Below the pieces are notes generated by a model. It did no database searches, had not been told where the DNA came from, and saw nothing but the letters and a program-made list of their open reading frames with translations. Positions 10,386-22,200 of a DNA stretch of 64,000 bases are shown piece by piece. Position numbers and translations under genes: made by a program. The DNA is from Ipomoea triloba (taxonomy: Eukaryota; Streptophyta; Magnoliopsida; Solanales; Convolvulaceae). Within the stretch, counting starts at the first letter, position 1, and each line of letters opens with the position of its first letter. Where the stretch lies: positions 4,399,813 to 4,463,812 of the forward strand of contig NC_044923.1 in NCBI RefSeq assembly GCF_003576645.1, written 5' to 3'.

Positions 10386-12755
10386 ATCCTTCTTCTTCGT
10401 ATTGCTCTGCAACAAAAATGACAAATTTTCCAGAATGATCATAACATATATGTTAATTTGACACTTCTATTCGTATTTTTTCATAGGTTTAATAAAAATA
10501 AAAACAATAAGCTCCTCCCAATTTGAAAATACTATATCTCCACCTATAACTAGGCTTCAATTGGCAAGTATAATTATAATTAATACTCCGTATATATTGC
10601 GAAAAAAAAATCACTTATTAATATCTTCAAAATAAAGTTTTATGTCCTAAAAAAGGTGATCAGGTCGATGAAACACGATTATCATATCTGAAGGTCTATA
10701 ATCTCGGATAGTGACTATTGATTTCTCTCGTGATTAAAAAAAGAAAGCAAAGTTTCAAGTTGTATTTGTGAGTAGGACACTTTTGCAATGTGATTACTCA
10801 GGTTGGGTCATTGTTAACTTTTTGGAAAAGATGGGCACTACATTATTACATTTTTCTGTTTGATTATTATACATATAGTGTGGATATGAAATTGTCGGAT
10901 CTTCCTAGGTTACTTTCCCGGAACATGTGATCCATGTGTAGCACAGCCAACTTGTTAGGTAGTTGGATGAATAACTAAATATATATTACTAATCTTTAGT
11001 CCTTATAGTCCTTGCATCAATTAATGTACACAATTAGTTAGCTGAGTATTTGCTATTTTTAAATGGACTGCAATGGGTTGTTAGATGTTGCCTTCCAAGT
11101 ATTTATCAATTTTTTAAAAGTAGGGTAAGGTTGCGCTTCAACTTTTAATAACTATTATACGTACTCTCATTTTTTTTTTCATACTTATGCGACATGTTCT
11201 GATTAATACAGAACAAAAGATAGGACAAAATTATACATGTCTTATTTGATATTTTCATTTTTTTCACCGATAAGATCAAGACGTGGTGAAACTTTTATTT
11301 CTATCATTTTCTTAAATCTTCTTTGTATGTCTCTAAAATGAAGATATTTTAAGTCACATTAAATATCTAAACTTTCAGATGAAAATCTATACCTATTGAA
11401 AAACACAATTGCTTGAAATTGAAACTAAATTGGAACACATATCACTTTTACTAACTCGACTAGGGTGGTATAGATCTATCAAATATGCTTTTGATCTTCG
11501 AATTTGCATTCACCAAAACTAAATGTGATGTAGATCAATATAATAAAAATTGACAACAAGAGAATTAGATGTGTATTTGACTTCTCAAAATTTGTTACAT
11601 CCAATCCCTTCGTTAATTTACTACCAAAATGACGTTCTTACACATGACAAATCGTATTAAATAAACTCCTATCAAATTAGTCGAATTGCTGGCTTAATAA
11701 TCACAATATTCCAAATTCAACTCTTAGTGAGAATGATATATTGACTTTCTTAGTTTAACCCGATTAAGATTCAATGGTGAAGTTTATCCCATGCACACCT
11801 AGAGATAGCAAAATTACATAAATCAAAATTACGTGTGATTGCTGTGTTATTTTGTTGTCATAATGACAAAAATATAAATTTCAATCCTAGTTTGAAAGAA
11901 TCAAATACCAAGATAAAATGAAGAATACAAGTTCTAGTCAATGTAGGAAATCGCATTCTCATATAGATTAAAGAAAAATAATCTCTTTTTAAAGTCTATA
12001 TAAAGAGCTCCCAGCCAACGATGAAAGGCAAGCATTCAGTTCTGTATCTTATGTACCGAGAGCTAAGATGTATTGAGAGGAGAGAATTTCACTTATGAGT
12101 AATATTAGAGTTATATTTCAATAGATAGATATTTTCAAATTCTGTATTTTAAAATTATGCTCACAGTGAATTCAGATTTTTTCTCAATACAAAAAATTAA
12201 AAATTTTCAAATTAAGACATTAAAAATCTTTTTGTCACAATTAGTATTCTAAACCAATACGCCATTCTAACAAATTTTCAGAGCTTTCCTCCCAAATTTC
12301 CTAAGGTTTTCCCACGCTGATAGTTGACGTAATAAAACTACCATTTCAACAAACTCCTTCATCTTCCTCGTTTCCCTTTTCGCCATTCTTTCTGCTCAAA
12401 CGACCCATCTTCGCCATAGCCACAGGTTTGTTTTTCTTCAACAACCTATACGTAGACATATATTTCTATATTTATTTACTTGTGAATTCCGTTTATAAAT
12501 TGCGCGTGTGTTGTGTGTTTCATAAAATATTCCCCTAATCATTATTCAATTATGGCTGCATTTCAGAGCTCAGCTCGTTAGGTTCCTCGGTATGCAGACT
12601 ATATAATTTCATTCACGTTTTGGATAATAAAGATCTGGTTTGGCCAATGAACACTTCAGGAATCAGGACCCTAGGTTTAATCGATTTTAAGCTTTTCTAG
12701 GGTTTATTTGGTATTTGAGTCACTGAAGAGGAGGTTAGGGGTTGATTGTAGATAG

Positions 12756-14033
12756 ATGGATTTGGAGGTGGTGAGGAAGGGTTTGGCGTTGAGTCCGAGG
12801 AAGAAGAAGTGGTTAATTGGACTAGGTTTGGTTGGGGTTTCATCTTATGGAGCTTACAAAGTTTATAATATGCCGTCTGTTGTAAGGAAGAGGAGGAGGA
12901 TTATGAAGGTGCTGGGAGCTTTGATTTCGATGGCTGAGATGGTGTCTGAATCTGCTGAAGTGATGAGTGTGGTCTCGAATGATTTGAAGGAGTTTTTGCA
13001 GTCTGATTCGGACGAGGTTCCTAAGAGTTTGAAGCAATTGTCGAAAATTGCACAGTCCGAGGAGTTTGTTCAGTCGGTGAGTAGAGTTTCCGAGGCTGTA
13101 ATGATTGGGGTTTTGAGGGGTTATAGGTCGGAAGAAAATATGGGCAAGATTGATGAGCTTGGGAGTAAAAACTTTTCAGATAAGCTTATGGATAGGCTGA
13201 CGAGTAGTGCTGGGACTGGTTTTGTTTCTGTGGTTGTTGGTAGCTTTGCGAGGAACTTGGTTATGGGATTTTACTCGAACAGCCAACCACATGAGGGGCT
13301 GAATGGAAATCACCTATCTAATGGCTCATATGTGAAATCAAACCAATCAGGGTGGGTAGATTTGTTATGTGATCAGCGATGTAAAGTGCTCATAGCTGAT
13401 TGTATCAAGACATTTGTGAGCACTGCAGTTGCTATTTATCTTGATAAGACAGTGGGTGTTAATTTCTATGATGAGATATTCTCTGGGTTGACTAATCCTG
13501 AGCATCATGCCAAAGTGAGGGATATTCTAGTTTCTCTCTGTAATGGTGCTGTGGAAACCCTAATCAAGACATCTCACCAAGTCTTAACAACTTCTGGATC
13601 TAAGTCTGATAGAGGTTTGTCTTCCCCACTTTCCATTGTTGATCATAGCGTTGGTTCAGGTCAGTCAAGTGACAAGGCTTTTGAGCAAGTGTCTTCAGGG
13701 AAAGTAAAAGAGATGAGAAAATCCATGGACCTACAAAGTAACAGATGGCTGAATACTGTTTCATCAACATTGGCAGTGCCAAGCAATAGGAGACTTGTGC
13801 TTGATGTGACTGGCAGGGTGACGTTTGAAACTGTCAAATCCATTGTGGAGTTTTTCTTATGGAAACTGTCTGATAGCTTGAGAAGAAGTGTTAGCGTACT
13901 TCATAAAGAAGTTATCGAGCGTGGGCTGGATGTCATTAGATACGTTGGTGCCAAGTCATATGTCATTCTTACAATATGCTTTGCATTATTTTTGCATGTA
14001 CTAGGCAGTACTCAAACTTTATTGCCTGCCTAA
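12756..14033 (+). CDS. PHLOEM PROTEIN 2-LIKE A10-type protein
   Basis: 425-residue intronless protein starting [19 protein letters not shown]. It closely recalls the Arabidopsis protein named PHLOEM PROTEIN 2-LIKE A10 (At1g10150), which keeps the N-terminal block SSYGAYKVY followed by a basic stretch and the [13 protein letters not shown] segment. Two hydrophobic segments, about 19-37 and 401-418, could be membrane anchors, with a Ser/Lys-rich middle region. Despite the name I see no obvious PP2 lectin domain, and the biochemical role is unknown. The leader appears to contain introns: a donor-like site near 12425 (cacag/gtttgt) and an acceptor at 12561-12566 (tttcag). The ATG is the first in its frame after these sites. 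Family assignment is from memory of homologs. Confidence 0.85.
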   Translation: MDLEVVRKGLALSPRKKKWLIGLGLVGVSSYGAYKVYNMPSVVRKRRRIMKVLGALISMAEMVSESAEVMSVVSNDLKEFLQSDSDEVPKSLKQLSKIAQSEEFVQSVSRVSEAVMIGVLRGYRSEENMGKIDELGSKNFSDKLMDRLTSSAGTGFVSVVVGSFARNLVMGFYSNSQPHEGLNGNHLSNGSYVKSNQSGWVDLLCDQRCKVLIADCIKTFVSTAVAIYLDKTVGVNFYDEIFSGLTNPEHHAKVRDILVSLCNGAVETLIKTSHQVLTTSGSKSDRGLSSPLSIVDHSVGSGQSSDKAFEQVSSGKVKEMRKSMDLQSNRWLNTVSSTLAVPSNRRLVLDVTGRVTFETVKSIVEFFLWKLSDSLRRSVSVLHKEVIERGLDVIRYVGAKSYVILTICFALFLHVLGSTQTLLPA

Positions 14034-17000
14034 AGTGATTGTTTCCTATTCTATTAGTGCTGTTTATAGGAATCAGAAAATGTTCTAGACCATTCGATCT
14101 AATAGAATGGGTACAAACACTTATTTTTAGTCTATAATAGAAATCTTCTAGGTGCATTTCTATATCATATTTGTGATGATTGCTTATCTCTGTTTGGGTA
14201 ATAACAGAAGTGTACTGATTTTTTCCTATACTAACACATTCAGATGTAATGAAGAAAAACACATTATTTCTTTCTTGAGCATCATTTTGATAGCTTCAAT
14301 AACTTAATATATTTCCAGAGCTTCATCCATAATCACAAGGAGGCATTACTTATTGGTCAATTTTTACTTTATTTTATGTAAATTGTGGATTCATAAAAAA
14401 CGAATAGAATTGTAGTTTCTAGTGTAGAGCAGAGTATGACTTTGGAGAATACCTCATGTCAGCTTTTTATTACCTTTGCTTTTCCCATTTCTGAAGCAAT
14501 TGGAATATCATTTCCTGTTATACAATAATAGATATACTTTCAGGAATTTGCCAAATATGTTTCTTATGAATGTGAGCTTCCATGAATGATTATAGGATAA
14601 ACTGGAATTTGTTAAAAATTTTGGTAAAAAGTGATGCATGTTTACTAAACCTGTAAAGAAATATGCTTTAAATTTATTGCTGAGGTGCCTTTTCACCCTC
14701 TCTTTAATCATAGGTTCACTGTGATTATTCTGATTTCTTTGGGCTTCATATAACTCTACAGTTTTAAGATGTGAAACAATCTTTCATGGATGTCTTAAAG
14801 CTATTTGATTTTCTTATTTTTGCTTGTTTTCTCACATTAAATCAATTAAAAATTTTCTTGCTCTAAAATGCAAGATAACACTTCAATTTCTCTAGTTTTT
14901 TCTCACATTCAATCAATTAAACATTTTCTTGCTATAAAATGCAAGAATCAAGATAATGCTCAAGTTCTCTTGTACCGACATGTTTATTACTGTGATATCC
15001 TATCCACAGCTACAACCAGATAAGCCGGAGAACATACAGCCACATGTATGCTCTAATTTGTTAAGAGGGATTTCAGTAAGATAACTTTGAACATATTTCT
15101 GATTTTTCTTAGTTTGTAGTGATCAATGATGTTTTGAACAATATTTTTGCAGTGAGAACAGCAAAATTCCTACAGCCACCGGTCCTAACTTACGGTGCAG
15201 AGAAAGGGTATGTGATGTTTTTTGGTCTTAGTAGTATAATTCGAGTAAGGATTCGTTAAGCACTGGCTTTATTTGTTGAATTTATTGTTTTCCTTGTGTA
15301 ATGGCATAGTGGGTTATCTTTTACTAAGTTGATCTGATTATATCTTCCAGTTTCAACTTCACAACTGGTAATTTGTTCCTGTTCTAAAATAACATTTGCA
15401 CAGTTGCACATTTTTGATGTTTCAACAAAGCAATATTCTGTGGTAGGATGTAATTAAACAGAAACTGATTTATCCTGAATATGCTAATGGCAAAAGGGTT
15501 GTAAATATTTAAGCAATTGGAAATAATGCTGCTGTTATATGTTCTGTACTGTACTTTTTCTCCCATCTCCACTCTGTGCTTAAAATTTAAAGGGTATCAC
15601 TCATCCTGCTCTTACCCTACCCTTTGTCAGGGAAAATAATGCAGGGGAAGGGGAGGGCGTGCTAGTTGAATTATAGAAATGACAACATCCAGCAAAGAGT
15701 CAATTGGCAAATTGTGTGAAATCGCATACCTATAATGTGTCTTTTCTGTACGACTGGATGCCCTGCAGTCACAAATGGTGTTAATTTATAATTATTCAAT
15801 AATTTCTCTAAAAAATCTGAGTCTGACTAGACACCTTTGTGCCAGTAAAAATGCCATTATTAATGTGTAATTACTCAATAATTTTATAAATTATGTTATT
15901 GATTGTGTGCTTTCCTTACCAAAATCCTTGGTCTGTGTTAAACTCAGTTAGAAATTAGGATCATGCCATTAGTTACTGGAAGACCAAAGGAGAGAACTTT
16001 TGGGGATAAAAATGAGGCTTTAATTTCTTATATATGTCAAGGTTTGTAGTTAGTTTGCACTCGGTACTCTCCTATAGTGCAGTTTGGGATGTTCAAATGA
16101 GGACCATTAAGTGAAGGCCTTTTGTTTCCTCAATCTGACCTTAGACATTATTGCCATGTTTTCTTGCAAGCAGTAAAATCAATTTCTTCATGCTAGTAAA
16201 ATGGATAGGCGTTCTATATTCACGTCTGTTATCTTTTGTTTCCCATTTCAACTTGGTTTTACATCCATTTCTCCATCTTTTGTTTCCCATTTCAACTTGG
16301 TTTTACATCCATTTCTCCATTTATTTGTCTGTTCTAAATTCCAAGATTGAATTGACGTTTCAGAGGTTCATATATGAGACCCAATTTTGCAGAAAATGTT
16401 TTAGCTCTTGTCCTGCAGCCAACACACACAAACAGTTGTCAATTTAATTATTGCATACATTTGGCACTTTGTACTTGCATTCTTCTATTGTATATTTATA
16501 ATCCATTACCCAATCCCCTCCCGAGTTTCTGACATGCTTGCAAGTACCATGTGAAGCTAGGCCAAGTTGATAGTGCAAGGAGTTTCAGTTATCATTATCA
16601 GGATATATGTGAATGTCAGGTCTCATTTACTGTTAAATCACAGGTTCCAATCCCTGAGAAATAAGTTCACCCCTGTGCAACTAGTTGCTGGTGAATGAAA
16701 TTCTGTTGGGAGAGAATTGAAGGTCAATATATGCTGCAAGATCTTACATACTTATTAGCCTTCATATGTGATTTTCTTCTTTAAACTGAAATGTGGACCC
16801 TTGGAATGAAAGTTGTCCTCTCACCAAAACAGTTTATATGGTTTAAGTGGCATGGGGTCGAGACCCGACAGGGACTCAATTGGATTAATTTCATCTCACG
16901 GGACGCGTATACCGGGTTGTCCTCTTCAGCCCTTCCACTTTTCTTCCATATATTCAAATTCACGGATTGATTTTTTTTTTTTTTTTTGGCTGCTGTCAAA

Positions 17001-17260
17001 TATATGTTATTTATTCAGCACATCTTCCTTAATATCTGTATGTAATGACATATTTGAATAAAGGTTTTCCACTTGTAGAGCCACAGGGGTAGTGTGAAAA
17101 GAAGTGGTGGATGAAGGTGAGTTTTGTGTCGTTTTTCCATCTTTTTCTTTGATACTATGGATACGTGATAGAAATTTTCCTTACAGAGACCCAACTTTCA
17201 GTGAAGGATGTGACCTGTCAAATTAGGCTTTTTCTGCCATTTTCTCCTATGGTATGCTCC
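14034..17260 (+). other. Possible spliced non-coding tail: exon-like blocks with splice sites
   Basis: Downstream of the PP2-A10-like stop, four short blocks have strong acceptor and donor contexts: 15010-15045 (ccacag before, gtatgc after), 15153-15207 (ttgcag/gtatgt), 17079-17116 (ttgtag/gtgagt) and 17187-17251 (ttacag/gtatgc). In one frame blocks 1-3 stay open and end in a stop inside block 3, but the peptide is short, basic and unrecognised. They may be 3' UTR exons of the upstream gene, a non-coding RNA, or chance. The intervals also contain a 44-bp perfect tandem duplication (16231-16318) and a diverged duplication near 14820-14950. Confidence 0.3.
16231..16318 (+). repeat. 44-bp perfect tandem duplication
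   Basis: Units 16231-16274 and 16275-16318 are identical and begin atcttttgtttcccatttca. A recent local duplication in presumed non-coding sequence. Confidence 0.9.
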
Positions 17261-17645
17261 ACTCATCCTATCTTGATTGGTTTCTTCCTTTGAAGTGATG
17301 AAACATCTTCCTCCTTACCGTACCATGTGTTTCTCCATAACAAAAGAAATTGTGTCCCAGGGTTTGATTCTTCTTTGTGATATACTCAATAATTTATTTA
17401 TTTTTTTAATCTTATGTTGTTGATAGTTGCTGTACCAATCATGATTATGTTTTTTTTTACTGCAATATTGCTATTTTGTCACTTTGTGATGTTACAAGTT
17501 TGATTCTTACCAATCATAGAGGGTCTTGCAGGTTATTATGTAAGAGTGGGGTTTATCATGTGCACACGCTCAAGTAGTGGCTGATGATTTTGATGTGTAC
17601 TATATTTGGTTGTAATTGATATAAAGATACAAAAATATTCCAAAA

Positions 17646-17812
17646 GAGGTGGCCGAGTGGATTGAACATGATTTTTGTATAAGAAAGTTACAAGTTTGAT
17701 TCTTGCCAACACTCTATCAGTTAAACCCGTCGCAAACGCCTTTCTAGTGTTCTTTACCTCTTTTGTTGGTAATTTAACCGAAAGTAGTTTCTTCCTTGTC
17801 ACTAAAAAAGGG
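17646..17812 (+). mobile_element. tRNA-derived SINE, group 2, copy 1
   Basis: The start ggtggccgagtggattgaac matches a pol III A box as found in serine/leucine tRNAs, and acaagtttgattcttgcc sits at the B-box position about 45 bases later. The sequence continues with caacactctatcagtta and a non-tRNA tail. A diverged copy is at 60828-60990. Target duplications were not found. Confidence 0.5.
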
Positions 17813-18119
17813 TAATTGTATTTATTGATTTGTGAGATTATTACCAATCATCGTAATCTTATGTAATACAACATACATATTAATCTACATTCAAAATTCA
17901 TTCATACAAACATTCATTTGTGATAACTCTTATCATCGGGGCAATTTATAAGGTTTTAGAAATGATATATATATAATAATCATTTTATGATTACATAATG
18001 GAAAACCATAACAGAAAATAAGAACCCCAAAGCCCATAATCTATCCATAAACCTTATATATATTGAGTAATCTTATTGGCATGACACCATATTTTGCATA
18101 AACTCACATACAGCCACAT

Positions 18120-18483
18120 TCATGGATGGGCATTCTGAGTGTATATATAGTCAAGATGAGCATTCAATGTCCTCCTTTTCAAGCACTCATCTTCATCCAA
18201 ACCCCCGCACTTTTCTTCCTCAATCTCTGCACCAACACCCTGCAAATAACAACTCAATCAACTCACGAGCTAAACTCATCGTTGTGATAGTTTTTTGTTT
18301 CTGATGTACCAAAAAATATTTTTTTCTTTTCGATTCTGATGTACTAAAAAAAAAGTTTATGATTACGATAAAGGGACTTACTTGAACATTCAATTGAGTT
18401 GGGTGGTCCAGAGGTCGAACTGCAAATGCAAGAGTGGTGGAGAGGAGGAAGGCCAGGATGATGATAGAGCTAACTCTTGACAT
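18120..18483 (-). CDS. PSK: Phytosulfokine precursor (two exons)
   Basis: Exon 1 is 18382-18483 and exon 2 is 18120-18239. The 142-nt intron has a CAA/gtaagt donor and a tttgcag acceptor at phase 0. The product is 73 residues: a hydrophobic signal peptide (about 1-22, MSRVSSIIILAFLLSTTLAF), a short variable region, then the conserved C-terminal block CGGLDEDECL-KRRTLNAHLD followed by YIYTQ at residues 65-69. YIYTQ is the phytosulfokine pentapeptide. In known precursors both tyrosines are sulfated by TPST, recognised partly through the preceding Asp (D64 here), and subtilases release the peptide, which binds PSKR receptor kinases at the cell surface to promote cell growth and dampen some immune responses. 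Length and cysteine pair (C45, C53) fit the family. A LINE fragment lies 387 bp upstream. Confidence 0.95.
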
Positions 18484-18580
18484 TCTGATTCTATCTTCAA
18501 CTCTTTGGTCTTCTCTGAGGTAAACAATTCTTGGTTTTTTGTTTTGGAGAAATGTTGGACTAAATTGGAGGTGGTAGGGT

Positions 18581-18589
18581 GAATTTATA
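18581..18589 (-). promoter_or_regulatory. Probable TATA box of the phytosulfokine gene
   Basis: On the minus strand the sequence reads cctataaattcacc, about 100 bases upstream of the ATG at 18483. That would place transcription start near 18550 and give a leader of about 70 bases. Inferred from motif and position only. Confidence 0.55.
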
Positions 18590-18741
18590 GGAGAACAAAA
18601 ATTATGGCGTAGGGGTTGGGGAGATGTATATATTTATTATTTAATGCGTGTCAAAATTTAATTAGTTGTAAAAAATTGTTTGGTAGAAAATAATTTTTTT
18701 TAAAAAAAAACTGCAAATGAAATAACGCGCTCAGCAGGCAT

Positions 18742-18776
18742 GTGAAGTCCACCGCGTCAGTGAAGTCCACCGCGTC
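18742..18776 (+). repeat. 17-bp tandem duplication in a GC-rich patch
   Basis: The unit gtgaagtccaccgcgtc occurs twice in tandem (second copy offset by 18) within a CG-rich patch (18725-18790) in otherwise AT-rich sequence. It lies between the phytosulfokine promoter and the LINE insertion. The patch resembles the GC cores of the dispersed repeat at 10.2 and 23.0 kb only in composition. Confidence 0.65.
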
Positions 18777-18869
18777 GGCTGACGCATAACACACCAGGGA
18801 GCAATTTCACTAATTTGGTGGGGTCCACATATCTGTCAGAAGCCAAGGTCTTTCTAACGTGATAGGATT

Positions 18870-19105
18870 TTTTAATTTTTTTTGCTTTTTTTTTTTGCAA
18901 CATAAACAGAAATATAACATTAAACCAATGAAATCAGAAGATAGTACATCGCAAATGAAAGATGGAGGATTCGAAAACCACTCCGAACAACCTGTCGTAG
19001 AAACAGACCGCCTAGCTAACAGATGGGCTGCCTGATTCGCAGATCGTTTGACAAATACTAAACTACTATGAGTGGCCTCACTCAATGAGTTTTTAATATC
19101 CTGCA
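18870..19105 (-). mobile_element. 5'-truncated LINE with 15-bp target duplication
   Basis: The 236-bp insert is bounded by two perfect copies of taacgtgataggatt (18855-18869 and 19106-19120). On the minus strand it translates into the end of a retroelement RNase H domain (VKRSANQAAHLLARR, then SEWFSNPPSFICDVLSSDF) and finishes in an A-rich tail next to the duplication at 18855. Truncated 5' end, oligo(A) 3' end and a target duplication of this length are the hallmarks of LINE retrotransposition. The perfect duplication implies a fairly recent insertion. It cannot be autonomous. Confidence 0.9.
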
Positions 19106-19137
19106 TAACGTGATAGGATTGACTCATATAAAAAAGC

Positions 19138-19141
<4 letters not shown>

Positions 19142-19217
<76 letters not shown>
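19142..19217. repeat. (TA)n microsatellite
   Basis: About 76 bp of uninterrupted TA dinucleotides immediately beyond the LINE target duplication. Confidence 0.95.
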
Positions 19218-19220
<3 letters not shown>

Positions 19221-22200
19221 TTACATTCAACATCCGATATCATTACTACTGGATTAATTTGAATTGGTCTGTATTATGCATGTAGACTTTGACCCTTACA
19301 GATCATTACCATTCTTTTCGTATAGTCACTGAGAAACATATGGCATAAGTATTATTATTTCTTATAAAGATAATTTCCATTTTCAATATCAATCGCAATA
19401 ATAAATAACAAATAATACTCCGTAATAACTCTTAAATAAATGAGAGAATAAATAGGTAAAAACCAATTTTTTTTCTTTCCAAATTTTAACCGATACGCAT
19501 AATCACTCCCTCAATCAAAGTCGTTGATAAGCAATAAAGTAGCAGTCAATTGTAAGTAATTAACAGATATGGAATTAATCTTAATTGGAAATAACAAATC
19601 ACAAGAAATTCACAATAAACAACAAAGTAGTGTTTTTCCGTTTTGAAAATGTTTCATCTCTAAAACTTGTTTAGAAACATTTCCGAAAATTTGAATCGTT
19701 TAAATTGTTTACTAATTTATTAAAAATTTTGAAAACCCGTTTACGCCTATATACTATATATTAAAATTCTCATATTTCATTTTCCCGCCAAACTTTTGTA
19801 GTCAATTAATTAAATATCTAATTGGTCAAATAATTAATGAAGCTTATTTGATAAGAAAATGTAAATTATAAATTAACTAATATCTATTAATTGGTAATAT
19901 TGTTTCTATATTCACGTATCAATACTATTAATAAAAGTAAAATCATTTCTTTCAACTTTAATTTCCTTCGCAAACTAATTTATTAATTAATTGGTAAAAA
20001 AAATTAATAAAGTTTAATTGGTAACAGAATTTTATTTACCAAATTCTGAGAATAATTAAACTATTATAATTGTGAGAATAATGAAAATAAATTTTGCATA
20101 ATTTTATAAGAAAAAATAATTTATTAATTATTATTTACACCAATAATAATAATTCGAATACTTATCTATACTACTATTAATGAAAATAAGATTATCCTTC
20201 GTGAAACCGAGTGCCACTAGACAACAAGGTCTTTGGCAATATATAGACAACTCTAATAGGAAGTCAATTTGAAATATTGTGATTACTAAATTAACTTTTT
20301 GACATTTTGATTGATGTCTACAAATTCTTAATTATAGAACCACCTCCTCAGAGTTGGTAAGCACTAAAGCTGCAGAAATAAATTGTTATAAACAGAAATG
20401 GAATTAATTTTATTAGTTAGAACTTAGAATGTTGAAAAATATAATCCGATTTTCCAAACCATAAATAGTATGATGACTACATTCATTTTCCAAACCCTAT
20501 TTGTGAAGACCGCATCAAGGGTAATTCATACTTTTCAATGTGTTAAATAAGAAATTTATGTAGTATGGCTAATCTATACACCTTATATAGACAAGTGCAT
20601 TCATATCACCAAAATTAAAGTCACCTTCTAGATTTAGCAAGATATCGACAAAATATTCTAACAGATCAGATTTAGAGCATGAGCAAATTGAGGGTATTAA
20701 AATATTCATAATTTAAGGTCAGTTTGAAAAATTAGAAAATATTTTTCAAAAATTATTTATACAAAAATGACTATTTTTTGTAAAATATTTTAATTTTCTG
20801 GTGTGTGGCTTAATATAATGCGACCAAATTATCTTTTGTTGTTTGGTTAAAAGTTAAGAAATTGTATTTTTTCTGTTGGGTTATTGATGTTGTCAATTTG
20901 TTTAAATGCATTAATGTATCTATAATATAAAATAAAAACTAATAAGTGTGAATGAAAGTTATAACTTTTAAATTAAGTCAATGCTTAGATCTTGACCAGA
21001 GTATTAATTAACCAAGACAAATTGCTGAAGAAGAGTTTTATGAGAGGTCTTTTGCATTTGATTATCTTTGACCTTATACCATGCGCATTCTTTTTCATGT
21101 ATTAAAAGAAAAAAAATGTTGATATTTAGCATTTTTTTTTTTTGAAGAAAGATATTTAGCAATTATTAACACAATCTTTGGGTAGTGGTCTCCTTGATTT
21201 GAAGCGATATTATTGCTCAAATTTATCAACGGACCTTGCTTAATATTGAGAGCTGAGTTTCTTATTGGGTGTCCCTCTTTTCTTTTTTTTTTTGGTAAAT
21301 TCACCGGATCTTATTAGGTGTCCCTCTGATCTTCTCCAATCCAAACACAATGTTTTCTACCTTTTTTACTGTAAATATCATCTAATTTATCATGTAGTGA
21401 GTTGGGTCGATGAGTCTAGCCCATTAAATGTTTTGTAGTGTTTGAACTGGGCCATTCATTTCCTCAACTAATATTGAATTACCAAACACTTCAAATGGCG
21501 AGTCAAAATATTAAATAGTTGATCAATAATTTACCAAACACCCCCTTAAAGACTGGTAGATTTTTCAATACAATGTTATTTTCACCAAAGCTATATTATT
21601 TGGACCAAAATGATATTATTTTTCTACAATACTATCTTGTTTGTTCTTTGATGATGCAATAAAAGTTATATATATATGTACAAAAATAGCACCATACTTT
21701 CTTATCAAAGTATAAATCTCATTGATCTATTCTTTTAGGATAAACAAACCCAATTAATTCTCATCTTTCATCAAGAAACCTATTCTCACATTATCTCAAT
21801 TCTATATATGTATATATAAATTAAAATTAGAATATTATTAAAAATAGGGCAGGCCGATCGAGGACATGATGAAAGGCACTCACAACACTTGGATCTCATC
21901 ATTGCTTTGGGACATGCCTCACTGGCTTTCTCTATTTACTTCCCTTTCCTGTCTACATCCATTCCATTATTATTATTATTATTATTATTTTCTCTCCATT
22001 ATTTTATATATGTTCTAAGAGTGAGAGTGTGTATAATAGTATATGTATAATATTATTAGGTGTCCGCCGATTGATTCCATGAACATCCACCACCAAAAAA
22101 GGATTTTTCAACAATTTTTTTATTATTTTAATTTACAAAAATGTTTGCAGTCATTATAAGTTTGAAGGTACACTTTGCGTTGGGTCAAACCAATTAAAAA

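Larger units (their letters stand above)
4681..12755. other. Gene-free spacer of about 8 kb rich in repeats, with an assembly gap
   Basis: No credible coding gene was found on either strand. The stretch contains a diverged tandem pair near 5821-6000, Stowaway-like internal sequence near 6545-6700, a TCC run at 7619-7644, a SINE-like relic at 8444-8525, the gap at 8985-9267 flanked by poly-C and (TA)n, two MITEs (9509-9685 and 10015-10163) and one copy of a dispersed GC-core repeat (10166-10385). A TATA-like motif sits near 12000, in sequence that could be a decayed LTR. The last 350 bases are the 5' leader of the next gene. Confidence 0.5.

Noticed and set aside
11930..12200. Possible solo LTR with a tctatataaagagc TATA motif
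   Set aside because: LTR-like look, but no TG...CA ends with a target duplication could be found.
21840..21930. Possible microRNA precursor around aaaggcactcacaacacttg
   Set aside because: No complementary arm was found nearby and the sequence matches no miRNA I can identify.
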